In this document: positions 1 through 9,659 of the stretch, piece after piece
Layout: each line of letters starts with the position of its first letter
Position numbering within the stretch: the first letter of the stretch is position 1
Assembly (NCBI GenBank): GCA_002778195.1
Contig: PCDI01000004.1
Coordinates: 568,074 to 632,073, forward strand
DNA: 64,000 nt
Source of the DNA: Raffaelea ambrosiae
Taxonomy: Eukaryota > Ascomycota > Sordariomycetes > Ophiostomatales > Ophiostomataceae
Direction of reading: 5' to 3'
The notes under the pieces: model-generated
Told to the model about the DNA's origin: nothing
Database searches by the model: none
The model's input: only the letters and a program-made list of their open reading frames with translations
Made by a program: the position numbers and the translations under genes

Positions 1-1
1 G

Positions 2-1591
2 AAGAAGCTGTCGCTGGTGGTGGCAGACAAGAATCTGGGCGTTTCTCTGCAGAAGCTGCCCGGCTTTAACATCACGCCTGTGGCGGCTGCCCCGGGCACC
101 GTTGCTGGCGACATGTACCGCAGCATTCGCGAGCACCTTACGGATCTCATTCCCGGCATCGACGACGAGGGCTTCAAGACCATGTCGCTGGGTCTGTCTC
201 ACTCGCTCTCGCGTCACGCCATCAAGTTCTCGCCGGAGAAGGTGGATGTTATGATCATCCACGCCGTGTCGCTCCTGGACGACCTCGACAAGGAGATCAA
301 CGTCTATGCCATGCGCGTCAAGGAGTGGTATGGCTGGCACTTCCCCGAGCTGGCCAAGATCCTCAACGACAACCTGGTCTACGCCAAGATTGTGGCTGTT
401 GGTGTCCGCGACGAGATCATCAAGGCTGATCTGTCGGAGATCCTGCCCGAGGAGATCGAGACCGCCATCAAGGCTGCTGCCGACGTCAGCATGGGCGTCG
501 ACATTGCCGAGGAGGACCTGGAGAACATCAAGCTGCTGGCCGAGCAGGTCATCTCCTACACCCAGTACCGCACGCAGCTGGGCAGCTACCTGGAGAGCCG
601 CATGAAGGCCATTGCCCCCAACCTGACCGAGATCGTCGGCTACCTCATTGGTGCCCGGCTCATCGCCCACACCGGCTCGCTCATCAATCTGGCCAAGTCC
701 CCTGGTTCTACCGTCCAGATCCTGGGTGCCGAGAAGGCCCTGTTCCGCGCCCTCAAGACTAAGCACGCCACTCCCAAGTACGGTCTGATCTACCACGCTT
801 CGCTTGTTGGCCAGGCCACTGGCCGCAACAAGGGCAAGATGGCCCGTATGGTTGCCTCCAAGGCCGCCATTGCCTCGCGCAACGACGCCCTTGCTGAGTT
901 CGAGGATGATGACGAGGACGAGGACAAGGCTGCTATGGGCATCACCTGGCGTGCCGGTCTCGAGCTGCGCTTGCGCAAGCTGGAGGGCAAGCCTCTGGCC
1001 AAGATTGCTATTCCTGGCATTAACAACGCCCCCAAATTCGACCTCCAGGAGGTGCGCAAGTACAACATCGACGCTGACGGCACTTCCTTCGAGGAGCCTG
1101 CCGCTATCGAGGAGGCCGAGACTCCGGCTAAGAAGGAGAAGAAGGAGAAGAAGGAGAAGAAGCACAAGAAGGAGAAGGAGGCCAAGATCATCGAGGAGGT
1201 GCCTGAGGTCGATATGGAGGACAACGACGATGACGACGATGACGACGACGCTGAGGAGGCAACCAACGGCAAGACGAACGGCGTGAAGAAGCTCACCGAA
1301 GCCGATTACGAGCGCCTGGCTGAGGCTGCTGGCATCTCCGTCTCCAAGTTCAAGCGCAAGTACGAGCGCGGCGACGTCGAGCTGGATGGGGAGGGCAACC
1401 CGGTCGTCCACAGCAAGAAGGAGCTGAAGAAGCTCAAGAAGGCTGAGAAGAAGGCTGAGAAGGCTGAGAAGGCTGAGAAGAAGGCGAAGAAGGAGAAGAC
1501 CGAGGAGCCAGCAACAAACGGCAAGCGGAAGCGCGATGATGATGCCGAGAAGCCGAAGAAGAAGAAGAAGAAGCACCACACCGAAGCGTAG
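2..1591 (+). CDS. NOP58: Nucleolar protein 58 (box C/D snoRNP core), 5' end off the window
   Basis: The reading frame is open from base 2 to the TAG at 1589-1591, giving 529 visible residues. No start codon belongs here: the frame enters from the left edge, and the N-terminal NOP5NT region (about 100 residues in the family) is outside. The visible part holds the NOSIC/Nop snoRNA-binding core, with recognisable stretches such as NLTEIVGYLIGARLIAHTGS and LGAEKALFRALK. It is followed by a disordered tail of KKE repeats, a run of Asp and further Lys-rich blocks, typical of Nop58 rather than the related Nop56 or Prp31. The protein is a scaffold of box C/D snoRNPs that guide rRNA 2'-O-methylation in the nucleolus. 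No intron is visible in this part. The identification is secure; only the missing 5' end is uncertain. Confidence 0.95.
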   Translation, partial: KKLSLVVADKNLGVSLQKLPGFNITPVAAAPGTVAGDMYRSIREHLTDLIPGIDDEGFKTMSLGLSHSLSRHAIKFSPEKVDVMIIHAVSLLDDLDKEINVYAMRVKEWYGWHFPELAKILNDNLVYAKIVAVGVRDEIIKADLSEILPEEIETAIKAAADVSMGVDIAEEDLENIKLLAEQVISYTQYRTQLGSYLESRMKAIAPNLTEIVGYLIGARLIAHTGSLINLAKSPGSTVQILGAEKALFRALKTKHATPKYGLIYHASLVGQATGRNKGKMARMVASKAAIASRNDALAEFEDDDEDEDKAAMGITWRAGLELRLRKLEGKPLAKIAIPGINNAPKFDLQEVRKYNIDADGTSFEEPAAIEEAETPAKKEKKEKKEKKHKKEKEAKIIEEVPEVDMEDNDDDDDDDDAEEATNGKTNGVKKLTEADYERLAEAAGISVSKFKRKYERGDVELDGEGNPVVHSKKELKKLKKAEKKAEKAEKAEKKAKKEKTEEPATNGKRKRDDDAEKPKKKKKKHHTEA

Positions 1592-2215
1592 AGGGTCTTT
1601 GTTTCGTTGTGAGGTCCATCATCTTCACTTTTTCGGCTCCACGGTTTCCAGTTCATCATTGCTTTTTTTTTGACCGTTTTGCTATCCTCATTTCTTGTGC
1701 ATCTATATTGCATCTTCTTTTTCATCTGCTTATTGGGTCTTGATTGGGCGTTAGGGTTGTTGGCCAGGCTTTTTGGAGTTGGTGGTGTGGTATCTGGATT
1801 TGTGACTTTTAAGTTAGCCTTTAATAGCAAACAAAGCCTTGAGCAGCAAAAAGTATTTATCGTGTTTCAAACTCTTAAGTTCCAATGTCCTGAACGTGTA
1901 AGCCCAGTGATTGATGCTATCGAAGGCGTCGAAGGTGTCTCTAGTCTTTTGCGCGTAGGTTCGCAAACTCTGTAAGAAGCATGAATCAGGGTGACACACA
2001 ACAGCAACGTTGCAATGCTCTACGTTATTTTTATCTCTGATTCCGTTTGTCGTCTTGATTCATTTTGGTGCGCTTTTGGTGATGGTTGAACTTGGAGATG
2101 AAATTCTGCCGTATTTACCCGCCTAATATTTGAACGTCATCCCAGCCTCGCCGCCACACACCTCCCAGTGGCAAACTCCCTGTTGACCACCACAAAACCA
2201 CAGCATCCACACACG
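1592..2215. other. Intergenic: NOP58 3' UTR and HUB1 promoter
   Basis: T-rich sequence after the NOP58 stop, then the upstream region of the next gene on the same strand. No coding sequence or RNA gene is recognised. Confidence 0.6.
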
Positions 2216-3179
2216 ATGGCGGATGCAGAGCCCCGTCGGCGACCATCGCCAGACGACAGGCTCGAACGGCCCTCGGGTGATCGTCCCACCAGAGGCAGCC
2301 GCAGCCGCTCGCCACGGCGCCCACGCGACGACGACAGGCGAGACAGAAAGCGAGACCGCGACCAAGACCGAGACCAAGATCGCGATGGCGGACGGTACCG
2401 AGACAGAAGCCGAGGCGGGGATAGAGACCACGACCGGCCACGACACAAGAAGGGAGGCGGCGGTTTCAAGGGCTTCAAGGTGAAGGAGAAGAGGGCAGAT
2501 GACGAAGACGTTGAGGAGAGCGCAGACCGTCGGGACAGGGGAGACCGCTCACCACGACGGGACTATCGTGGCGACCGGGACAGGTACGAAGACCGGGATC
2601 GAGACAGAGATCGCGACCGAGGCCGCGACAGGAGAAGGGACCGCGATTGGGACCACGATCGGGACCGGGACCAGAACAGGGAGAGGGACCGGGACAGGGG
2701 CGGAGACCGGGGCCGTCGCGATAGGGACGGTGGCCGAGATCGTGGCCGAGACCGAGACCGGGACCGAAAGCGGGACAAGGACGACAAAGCCGCAGCTCCC
2801 AAGAAAAAGGCTGCAGCCGCGGTCCCCATGGCCAACCAGGAGTTTATGATTGTCCATGTCAACGACCGACTGGGTGAGTACTTGACTTTCCACATCCATA
2901 CTCTGTGTGTGTATGTGTGCGTGTGTATTTCTTCTTTCTATCTGCAGACATGTTTGGCTAACAACGTTCTCACTAGGCACCAAAGCGGCCATCCCATGCC
3001 TCGGCTCCGACCTCATCCGGCAGTTCAAGGTCATGGTGGCAGCGCGCATCGGCCGCGACCCCAGCGAGATTATGCTGCGACGCCAGGGCGAGCGGCCCTT
3101 CAAGGACCAGCTATCGCTGGACGACTACGGCATAAGCAACGGCGTGCAGCTGGATCTGGAGCTGGATACGGGCGACTGA
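2216..3179 (+). CDS. HUB1: Ubiquitin-like spliceosomal modifier Hub1 with RD/RS-rich N-terminal extension
   Basis: Two exons, 2216-2873 and 2977-3179, encode 286 residues. The 103-nt intron has a GTGAGT donor, a GCTAAC branch site at about 2956 and a CACTAG acceptor, and it splits a Gly codon. Residues 1 to about 200 are arginine/aspartate-rich with alternating RD and some RS dipeptides. The last 80 residues are a Hub1/UBL5 fold with the signature VNDRLG followed by the family-like KDQLSLDDYGISNGVQLDLEL. Hub1 binds HIND motifs of spliceosomal proteins (Snu66, Prp38) non-covalently and tunes splice-site use. The normal family length is about 73 residues, so this is an extended form. An internal ATG at 2828 in good context (CCCCATGGCC) would yield a stand-alone Hub1 of 82 residues. 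The long-form start at 2216 is the first ATG of the frame. An RD-rich domain fits a nuclear-speckle protein, by inference. Confidence 0.88.
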
Positions 3180-3516
3180 AGGGTTACGGGAGACACTGGG
3201 TCTGGGGGTTACTTGGGGCTACCCCCCCCCTCTTTTAGGTTCATTGATATCGTCTTTCGTGTACGTATATACTTTCATGAAAAATAAAAACGAGTAAGAG
3301 AGCAGGCTGGACAAACAAGTTCACGGAACGTCGAGATCAAAAAAGCAAATAGGCATTTGTTGTAACAACGAAAGCAAAATCTGCATAGCCGGCAAACTAA
3401 TTTCTTTGTTCATGTATTCTTGCCTCGTCTCGTGTTCGTAATCTTCATAATGTTTTGTGTTTCTCAAACTCTGGAACAAGTGATAGACAAAGTATCGCAT
3501 CCTCATACTGCCCGAC
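3180..3516. other. Convergent 3' region between HUB1 and the Cys/His-module gene
   Basis: The 3' ends of two convergent genes share about 340 bp. No further gene is seen. Confidence 0.6.
3283..3288 (+). terminator. Possible polyadenylation signal of HUB1
   Basis: An AATAAA hexamer about 105 nt after the HUB1 stop codon, inside an A-rich stretch. The position is typical of a fungal poly(A) signal, but the motif is weakly informative on its own. Confidence 0.35.
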
Positions 3517-6109
3517 CTAGCGGCCAACCGGACCGGGCCAGTCATCGTCGTCGCGGTCGCCATCGGGGGCTCCCTGGAAGCCTGTCTGGAAGGACTGGTT
3601 GCCACTGGACTGTCTATTGATATTGGCTTGGTGGCCGCCGCCGCCGCCGCCGCCGCCGCCACGACCGCCTCCGCCACCACCTCTGGCTCGGGATGGACCC
3701 GGGCTTCTACCGCCTCCACCGCCTCCACCGCCTCCACCGCCTCCACCGCCTCCACTGCCTCTACCGCCTCTACCGCCTCCGCCACCATGCTGGGTAGGCA
3801 TCGGCCGGGTGTCATCGTCCGACTCGACGGATGAGCTCGCCGACAGGGGCGTGATGGGAGACCGGCCACGGTCGTACCGGTCAGGCGAGCGCACGCGGTG
3901 GGCAAAAACCGGGGGATGGGCCCGGTGGGCGCTGTGGCCAAGATAGTCCCCGCCGCCACGGCTGAAGGCATTGCCGCCCCTGCCGTCGTTGGTGGCGAAG
4001 GAGTCCGGGTCGTAGTAGCGCAAGACCCGGATCCAGTCCTGGCTTTCGGCCTTGGCCATGGCCTTGGCCTCTTTACGGGACTGCAGTTTGGCGTCTGTAC
4101 AATGAGTAGAGCCAATTGTCAGCAAAGAACGGGGGAAGACAGAAAAGAAAAGCAAAAGGAGGGAAACACGGACGCTCGAGGCAGAGATCATCGCCAGCCA
4201 TTTCGGCAATGCAGTCTGGCTTGGAACATTCATCTGGATTGCAGAGAAAGGTTAGAAAAGGCTTCATGTATAGAAAGGGGGGGGGGGGAGACACAGCAAA
4301 GAGGAAGGCTCGTACGCTCTTCGCAATAGATATGCCCGTCGTCGACTCCCGTGGAACAACCAGCCTCTTGGCATTTGTCTGGGAAAAGCAACCAGGTTAG
4401 CATAAACTGTCTGGCGACAAAAAAAAAAGAGAGAAGACGAAATAAGGAATCCATAGCAAATTGTGTGGCACGTACGGCCTGAGCAGTATTTCTCGCGGGT
4501 CTGGTTGTCCTTTTTCCAGCCCTTGGGGTTCTTGCAGCCGGGGACATCGCATCCGTCTGATGGAACGCACTGAATTAGTAAGGAACCTTTTCAGGTTAGG
4601 AAGCGTGGACACGTACGAGTATCGCAGTATTTCTTTTTGTCGGCACAGCCTTTGGCGCACCCGCGCTCATAGCAGGCGTGCTTTTTGCAGTGGTTCGCTG
4701 CCAGGAGACAAATACCACTGCACGTGTTGTCTGCGCAAATACCATCTGGAGAAGGCTGTTAGTGCTGTTTCGTCTTGACACGGTTGTCCTTGTTGTAGCA
4801 GTGTGCGGCCCGGCCACGTACGGTCCTTGCAGTACGGCAGGTACAGTCTTCTGTCGTAGCTTTCAATGCCGCAGTCGGTGCGCTCTTTGTCGGTCACGCC
4901 TCGAGCTTCCGGCAAAACGTATCTCGGTTGAGAGCAGTTTCTCTTCATGCACTCGACGTCTGGACAAGTCGAGAGTCAGTAGCGAGATGAGAACGAGAGG
5001 GGGTGGGGGCCAAGAGGTTTATTCATACGTTTGATGCAAAGGTGGAAATCATTCACAGAAAGCTTCTGGCATGCTGCCATTTTGCACTTGTCTAATATTT
5101 GGTCAGCCAATCTTTTAGTTTTCCAACTTCCACCCCGAACGCTGGGCCACAACTCACGTTTGTTACAGAAACCACGATTGTTGACGCTTGGTTTGATGCA
5201 GTTCTTGTAATAGCATCGATCTAGGAGTGTACGAGATATATCAGTTGCTTTTCTTTCTTCTTGTATTTCTTCTTGTATTTCTCCTTTCTTTTTTTTTCTT
5301 TTTTTTGGCACAAACCAGGACATCTTCAAGGCGGACTCACGAGTCGGGCAATACTGCCCAAATACATTTGGCTGCAACTCATCGCACATGTTTTCGCACT
5401 TGGGGTTGGCACAGAGGTCTGGCACCGATGATTAGCTTTGGCAAAAGAAGGAGACAGAGGACAGGGATTTCCGGGGGGGTGCGCATACGGTCTGAGCAGA
5501 ACTCGTGGCGCAGAAAATGGCAGCTGGTGGGATCGGTGTGCTTGGGGTCCAAGAACTGGCCCTTGCCCTCGCGACAGTTGGGAGCAGCACACACGGCATC
5601 TGACACAATTAGACCTAGTTTGGGAAGCGGGAAGTCTGCTGCGAGGGTTGAGTGTTCCTTACGCTCATTGCAAACAGTGTCGTAGACCGGCTTCTTGTTG
5701 GGGCAGCGCTCCTGGCTGAAGAAGAAACGGCATGTGTCTGTGACCTGGTGAGTAAAGGAAGCAATGCGCAGAGACTGCTGTGGAAAGGACTGTGCATACG
5801 CTCGGGGCAGTAGGCAGATGGAATGGTGGGAAGGCGCTGGATCTTCTTGCCGTAGAACCACTCGCGCTGCTGCTGGTCGAGGTTCATCTTGAAGGACAGG
5901 TAGGCCATGTTCCGTTCTGCTTCTGTGTCGATGCCACCAACATTGTGGACACCGAGCATGGTCTTGATTGCCACCAGTTTTGAATTGATCTCCTTGTCGT
6001 CTTGGTTGCCGTGCATATCGCGGCAGATGGGGTCTTCCACGTTTCTCCATGTCCGGATGAGATTGCATCCCAAGCTGGAGCACTTTCCCCTGTCGCCTTG
6101 CCTATCCAT
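3517..6109 (-). CDS. Cys/His-module repeat protein, 12 exons, unknown function
   Basis: The start ATG is at 6109-6107 in a perfect CCACCATGG context and the stop is TAG at 3519-3517. Exons (high to low): 6109-5800, 5737-5663, 5599-5489, 5418-5341, 5220-5158, 5091-5029, 4959-4822, 4745-4617, 4556-4476, 4378-4316, 4233-4174, 4094-3517; 582 residues. The introns are 60-120 nt and all are phase 1. Exons 2-11 are therefore symmetric, and each carries about one module of the form His-x(1-3)-Cys-x4-Cys-x(9-17)-Cys-x2, for example HKCKMAACQKLSVNDFHLC (exon 2 has x8 in the first gap). Exon 8 holds two modules. Read across junctions the pattern is C-x2-H-x(1-3)-C-x4-C, plausible zinc ligands. Exon 1 starts with a similar Cys set. 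The last exon encodes a long Gly-rich, RGG-containing tail. I see no signal peptide. I do not recognise a named family; nuclear RNA or protein binding is only a guess. Confidence 0.82.
3637..3789 (-). repeat. Glycine-codon repeat tract in the last exon of the module gene
   Basis: GGN/GGC-type triplet runs (read on the plus strand as gccgcc and cctccaccg repeats) encode poly-Gly and Gly/Arg stretches near the C terminus. The tract is low-complexity and probably length-variable; the frame stays open through it. Confidence 0.7.
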
Positions 6110-7177
6110 GGTGGAAGCAGTGTTCTTTGTTCACTTTGACAATGAAAGAAGAGCACAAATCAAAGAAGAGTACAAAAGAAGAGGCAAGATATATTTTCTT
6201 TCTCTCCTTTCTGATCATGAATTTTCCTCTGTATTGTCTTCCTCTGCAGAAAATAGATGGAAAGAGGAGAAGAGAAAAACAATCGATTGCAGTTCTCGAC
6301 CGGGGAGCATTACGGTAATATCGAAAAAAATTTGATGGGATGCCTACGAGTCCTACACACCCTCTTCTCCGGGGGATGTCTGCACGCTGCACTTGTCATG
6401 CATGGCGTCGATGCACTTGGGCAGAGACAAGCCGCGGACATGGTGGTACTACAGAGACACCAGTTAGCGATGTCCGCGCAGGTACACCCAAATCACTAAC
6501 ACACAAAGACGAGGCTCAAAGCAGCCACACCAATCACTCGATTGGCCTGTTGGAGGCGCCGCAGGTTCCCATTGGTGGTTGAGTGAGGCATGGGGGTGGT
6601 GGAGGCGCAGTTTTTGGGGCGAAAGTGCACTTCTGGCGGCCCATTTTGTTGTGAGGCTGCTGTTTTGTCCACTTTTTCTCCCGGCTTGAAGAACACCGTG
6701 TGGCATCCCCGCCGCAAATTTTGAGGGGAAAGAAGGAAGAGAAAAAAAAAAAAACAGGGCTGACACCTCCATGTTCGAGGATTTGGATGCAAGTATGCCT
6801 TGGGAGTTGATGGTCACGCCACGGGTCAAGCTGGATGCCACAGATGTCTTGGTGCCGCACCCGGGTCAAGGATTCAGCCTGGCCTCTTACATAAGTGTTG
6901 CTTGAACCTCGGCAACGAGGACATTATGAACTAACTGGCTTCCAGTCCCCGGCCATCGACAGGACCGATTGCCCGCGGTCACCGACTCGTGCTCTTGCCA
7001 ATGTCCTTGTTCCGCCAACGAAAGGCGACGGCGAAGAACGACAACGCCGTTCGGTTTCGGTCCCGTGAACTATTTTAGCCTAATTCGCTTTGCCTGTCGG
7101 ACCGACAGACAGACTTGGCCGTCATGAGAGTTTTCTCAAGGATGCGTCGTGAAGGATGGCGCGCACCATGCGTGGGC

Positions 7178-7244
7178 AGGCAGTTAGTGGCAATTATGCA
7201 GTTATGGCAGTTTGGCAGTTATGGCAGTTAGTGGCAATTAGTGG
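7178..7244. repeat. Imperfect short tandem repeat (GGCAGTTA/GGCAATTA)
   Basis: The words ggcagtta, ggcaatta and atggcagtt recur about seven times in 67 bp. It is upstream of the GH1 gene; no function is evident. Confidence 0.6.
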
Positions 7245-7660
7245 CTCCAGTGCTGTCGAGCGTCTGCCGTACGTACCCCAGAAACCTTCTTTTAGCTTCA
7301 TTTTCTAGCTTCCCCGCATCTGGTTGATGGCCCTCCTCTTGAGTTAGTCAAGACACAGAAAGCCCATCTCCCGTAGCAGATCTTCATATTTACATTTGCA
7401 GATCTAAGCATGATCTGTGTTGATGGCAAGTGCTGAAATATGTACTCGCCGAGCCGTCAATTGCCTTGTCTCTGCATTCGAGTGCCCGTCTGTCCAGCTT
7501 CACTGGCTGGCAGAACTGACTTGTCGCTCTCGTGAATCTCCAGACGAAACCGTGGGTCTCCGGACAGAGTCTTTTCGGTCTAGTCGCTCTCTCCGCTGTA
7601 CGAAGACTTTGCTTTCGGACCGACTCACCTGCAGATGAAGCGAGAAGAGGGCGATGCCGC

Positions 7661-7670
7661 CATTAAATAG
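7661..7670 (+). promoter_or_regulatory. Possible TATA-like element of the GH1 gene
   Basis: An A/T-rich TTAAATAG lies about 100 bp before the GH1 start codon in otherwise GC-balanced DNA. The position suits a fungal TATA element; there is no other support. Confidence 0.25.
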
Positions 7671-7766
7671 GAGCCGACTGGACGCTGATCTGGCACCAGA
7701 CAGCATGGAATCCCCACGGCTTCCACAAGCACAGCAACCTGGACCGTCCCCAGATACAAACGCACC

Positions 7767-9659
7767 ATGCATTATTCGCACTCACTCTTGGTGCTCGGCT
7801 GTGCTGCTGCAGCGCTGGCCCAGCAAGTGTATGTGCCTGCCGAAGGACCTGTCGCAAGGCCCCAGTGCACGCCGGCTCCTCGGTACAGAGGGGCTCCGCA
7901 TGCGCCGGCATCGCCGCGGTATGCCTTCAGCGAGTTCTCCTTCACGCAGACGGAGACCGTGCGGACGGCCACGTCTGTGCAGCCGGCGCCGACAACAACC
8001 TATGCGCCGCCGTATGCGTCTCTCAGCCACCTGGTTCCCGGGCTGTCGACGACGACCTGGGGCAACTGGGACCCCAATGCCACGACCAAGGCCACCGACA
8101 CGGACGACCCGTACGGACAGGCAGCGTGGTCCGCGCTCTGGGAGTCTGCTAGCCTCGCCAACTTCACCTTCCGCGGCCTGTACTCGACCACCGTGAGCCC
8201 GACGCCGGTGCCCACGGCGGAGCTCGTGTACCCGCCGCCCGACTACTTTGGCCCGCAGGACTGCTACGACTTCCCGGACGGCTTCATCCTGGGCGTGGCC
8301 GGGTCGGCCGCGCAGATCGAGGGCGCCATCGCCGACGAGGGCAAGGCGCCCAGCCTGATGGAGATCCTGGGCGGGATCACCAACGGGGCCGACGACTACA
8401 CGGGCGACGAGAACTACTATCTCTACAAGCAGGACATTGCGCGTCTGGCCGCCATCGGGGTTCGCTACTACTCGCTGTCCATCCAGTGGACGCGCATCCT
8501 GCCGTTTGCGCTGCCCGGCACGCCCGTCAACCAGGACGGCCTGGCGCACTACGAGGACCTCATTGACTTTGTGCTGGAGAAGAACATGGTCCCGGTCGTC
8601 ACCCTGCTGCACTACGACACGCCGCTGCAGTTCTACCACGGCAACTTTAGCGCTGTGGGCGACGCGCAGCTGGGCTACGCCAACGGCCAGTACGGCGACG
8701 CGAGCTTCCCGGACGCCTTTGTGCACTACGGCAAGATTGTCATGACGCACTTTGCCGACCGCGTGCCGGTCTGGTTCACGTACAACGAGCCGCTGCTGTA
8801 CAGCAAGGACGGCAAGAGCGTCGACCACGTCCTCAAGTCGCACGCGCAGCTGTACCACTTCTACAAGGAGGCGCTCGGCGGCACGGGCCAGGTCGCCATG
8901 AAGTACAACGACAACTTTGGCGTGCCCCGGGACCCGCAGAAGGCCGGCGACGTGGCGGCGGCGCACCACTTCAACGAGCTGCAGATCGGCACGTTCAACA
9001 ACCCGACGTGTCTGGGCCTCGACTACCCGGAGGCGTTCAAGGCGTCGTTCCCGGACCACGTCCCGCTCACGGCCGAGGACCTGGCCTACCTCAACGGGAC
9101 GGCCGACTTCATCGGCATCGACCCGTACACGGTCACCGTCGTCGCGCCGCCGTCGTACGGCATCGGGGCGTGCGCCGCCAACCAGTCGGACAGCCTGTTC
9201 CCGTACTGCGTCCACCAGTCGACGACGACGACGACCGGCTGGGACGTGGGCCTGCGGTCGGCTTCGTACGTCTACATCACGCCCACGTACCTGCGCACGT
9301 ACCTCGGCTACCTCTGGAACACGTGGCAGCGGCCCATCATGATCACCGAGTTCGGCTTCCCCGTGTTTGGCGAGGCCGCCATGGCCACGCTGGACGACGA
9401 GCTCTTGGACACGCCGCGCAGCCTCTACTACCAGTCGTACCTGAGCGAGGTCCTCAAGGCGATCTGGGAGGACCACGTGCACGTGCTGGGCGCCTTTGCC
9501 TGGAGCTTTGTGGACAACTGGGAGTTTGGCAGCTTCGATGCCCACTTTGGTCTGCAGACGGTGAACCGGACGACGCAGGAGCGGCGGTTCAAGAAGAGTT
9601 TCTTTGATCTGGTGGACTATGTGGCGGCACGGACCCCAAAGACGAAGGGGAAGGAGTAA
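7767..9659 (+). CDS. Secreted glycoside hydrolase family 1 protein (beta-glucosidase type)
   Basis: One exon, 630 residues. Residues 1-18 form a signal peptide (hydrophobic core LLVLGCAAAALA). Residues 19 to about 168 are a Pro/Thr/Ser-rich extension without a known domain. The GH1 barrel follows, from PDGFILG at about 169 (N-terminal signature with QIEGA) to near the end. The acid/base glutamate lies in TYNEP (E341) and the nucleophile in ITEFG (E528), so both catalytic glutamates are present. The family usually has ENG at the nucleophile, and here the Asn is replaced by Phe. The late motif GAFAWSFVDNWEFG is the usual aglycone/glycone-binding tail. Most fungal GH1 enzymes are intracellular and about 480 residues, so the secretion signal and long N-terminal extension stand out. 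A beta-glucosidase or related beta-glycosidase is likely; the substrate is not predictable from sequence. Confidence 0.9.
   Translation: MHYSHSLLVLGCAAAALAQQVYVPAEGPVARPQCTPAPRYRGAPHAPASPRYAFSEFSFTQTETVRTATSVQPAPTTTYAPPYASLSHLVPGLSTTTWGNWDPNATTKATDTDDPYGQAAWSALWESASLANFTFRGLYSTTVSPTPVPTAELVYPPPDYFGPQDCYDFPDGFILGVAGSAAQIEGAIADEGKAPSLMEILGGITNGADDYTGDENYYLYKQDIARLAAIGVRYYSLSIQWTRILPFALPGTPVNQDGLAHYEDLIDFVLEKNMVPVVTLLHYDTPLQFYHGNFSAVGDAQLGYANGQYGDASFPDAFVHYGKIVMTHFADRVPVWFTYNEPLLYSKDGKSVDHVLKSHAQLYHFYKEALGGTGQVAMKYNDNFGVPRDPQKAGDVAAAHHFNELQIGTFNNPTCLGLDYPEAFKASFPDHVPLTAEDLAYLNGTADFIGIDPYTVTVVAPPSYGIGACAANQSDSLFPYCVHQSTTTTTGWDVGLRSASYVYITPTYLRTYLGYLWNTWQRPIMITEFGFPVFGEAAMATLDDELLDTPRSLYYQSYLSEVLKAIWEDHVHVLGAFAWSFVDNWEFGSFDAHFGLQTVNRTTQERRFKKSFFDLVDYVAARTPKTKGKE

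Larger units (their letters stand above)
6110..7766. other. Divergent intergenic region, 1.66 kb
   Basis: It lies between the starts of the Cys/His-module gene (-) and the GH1 gene (+). Short open frames here show no family resemblance. An imperfect tandem array of GGCAGTTA/GGCAATTA words lies at 7178-7244. No RNA gene is recognised. Confidence 0.55.
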
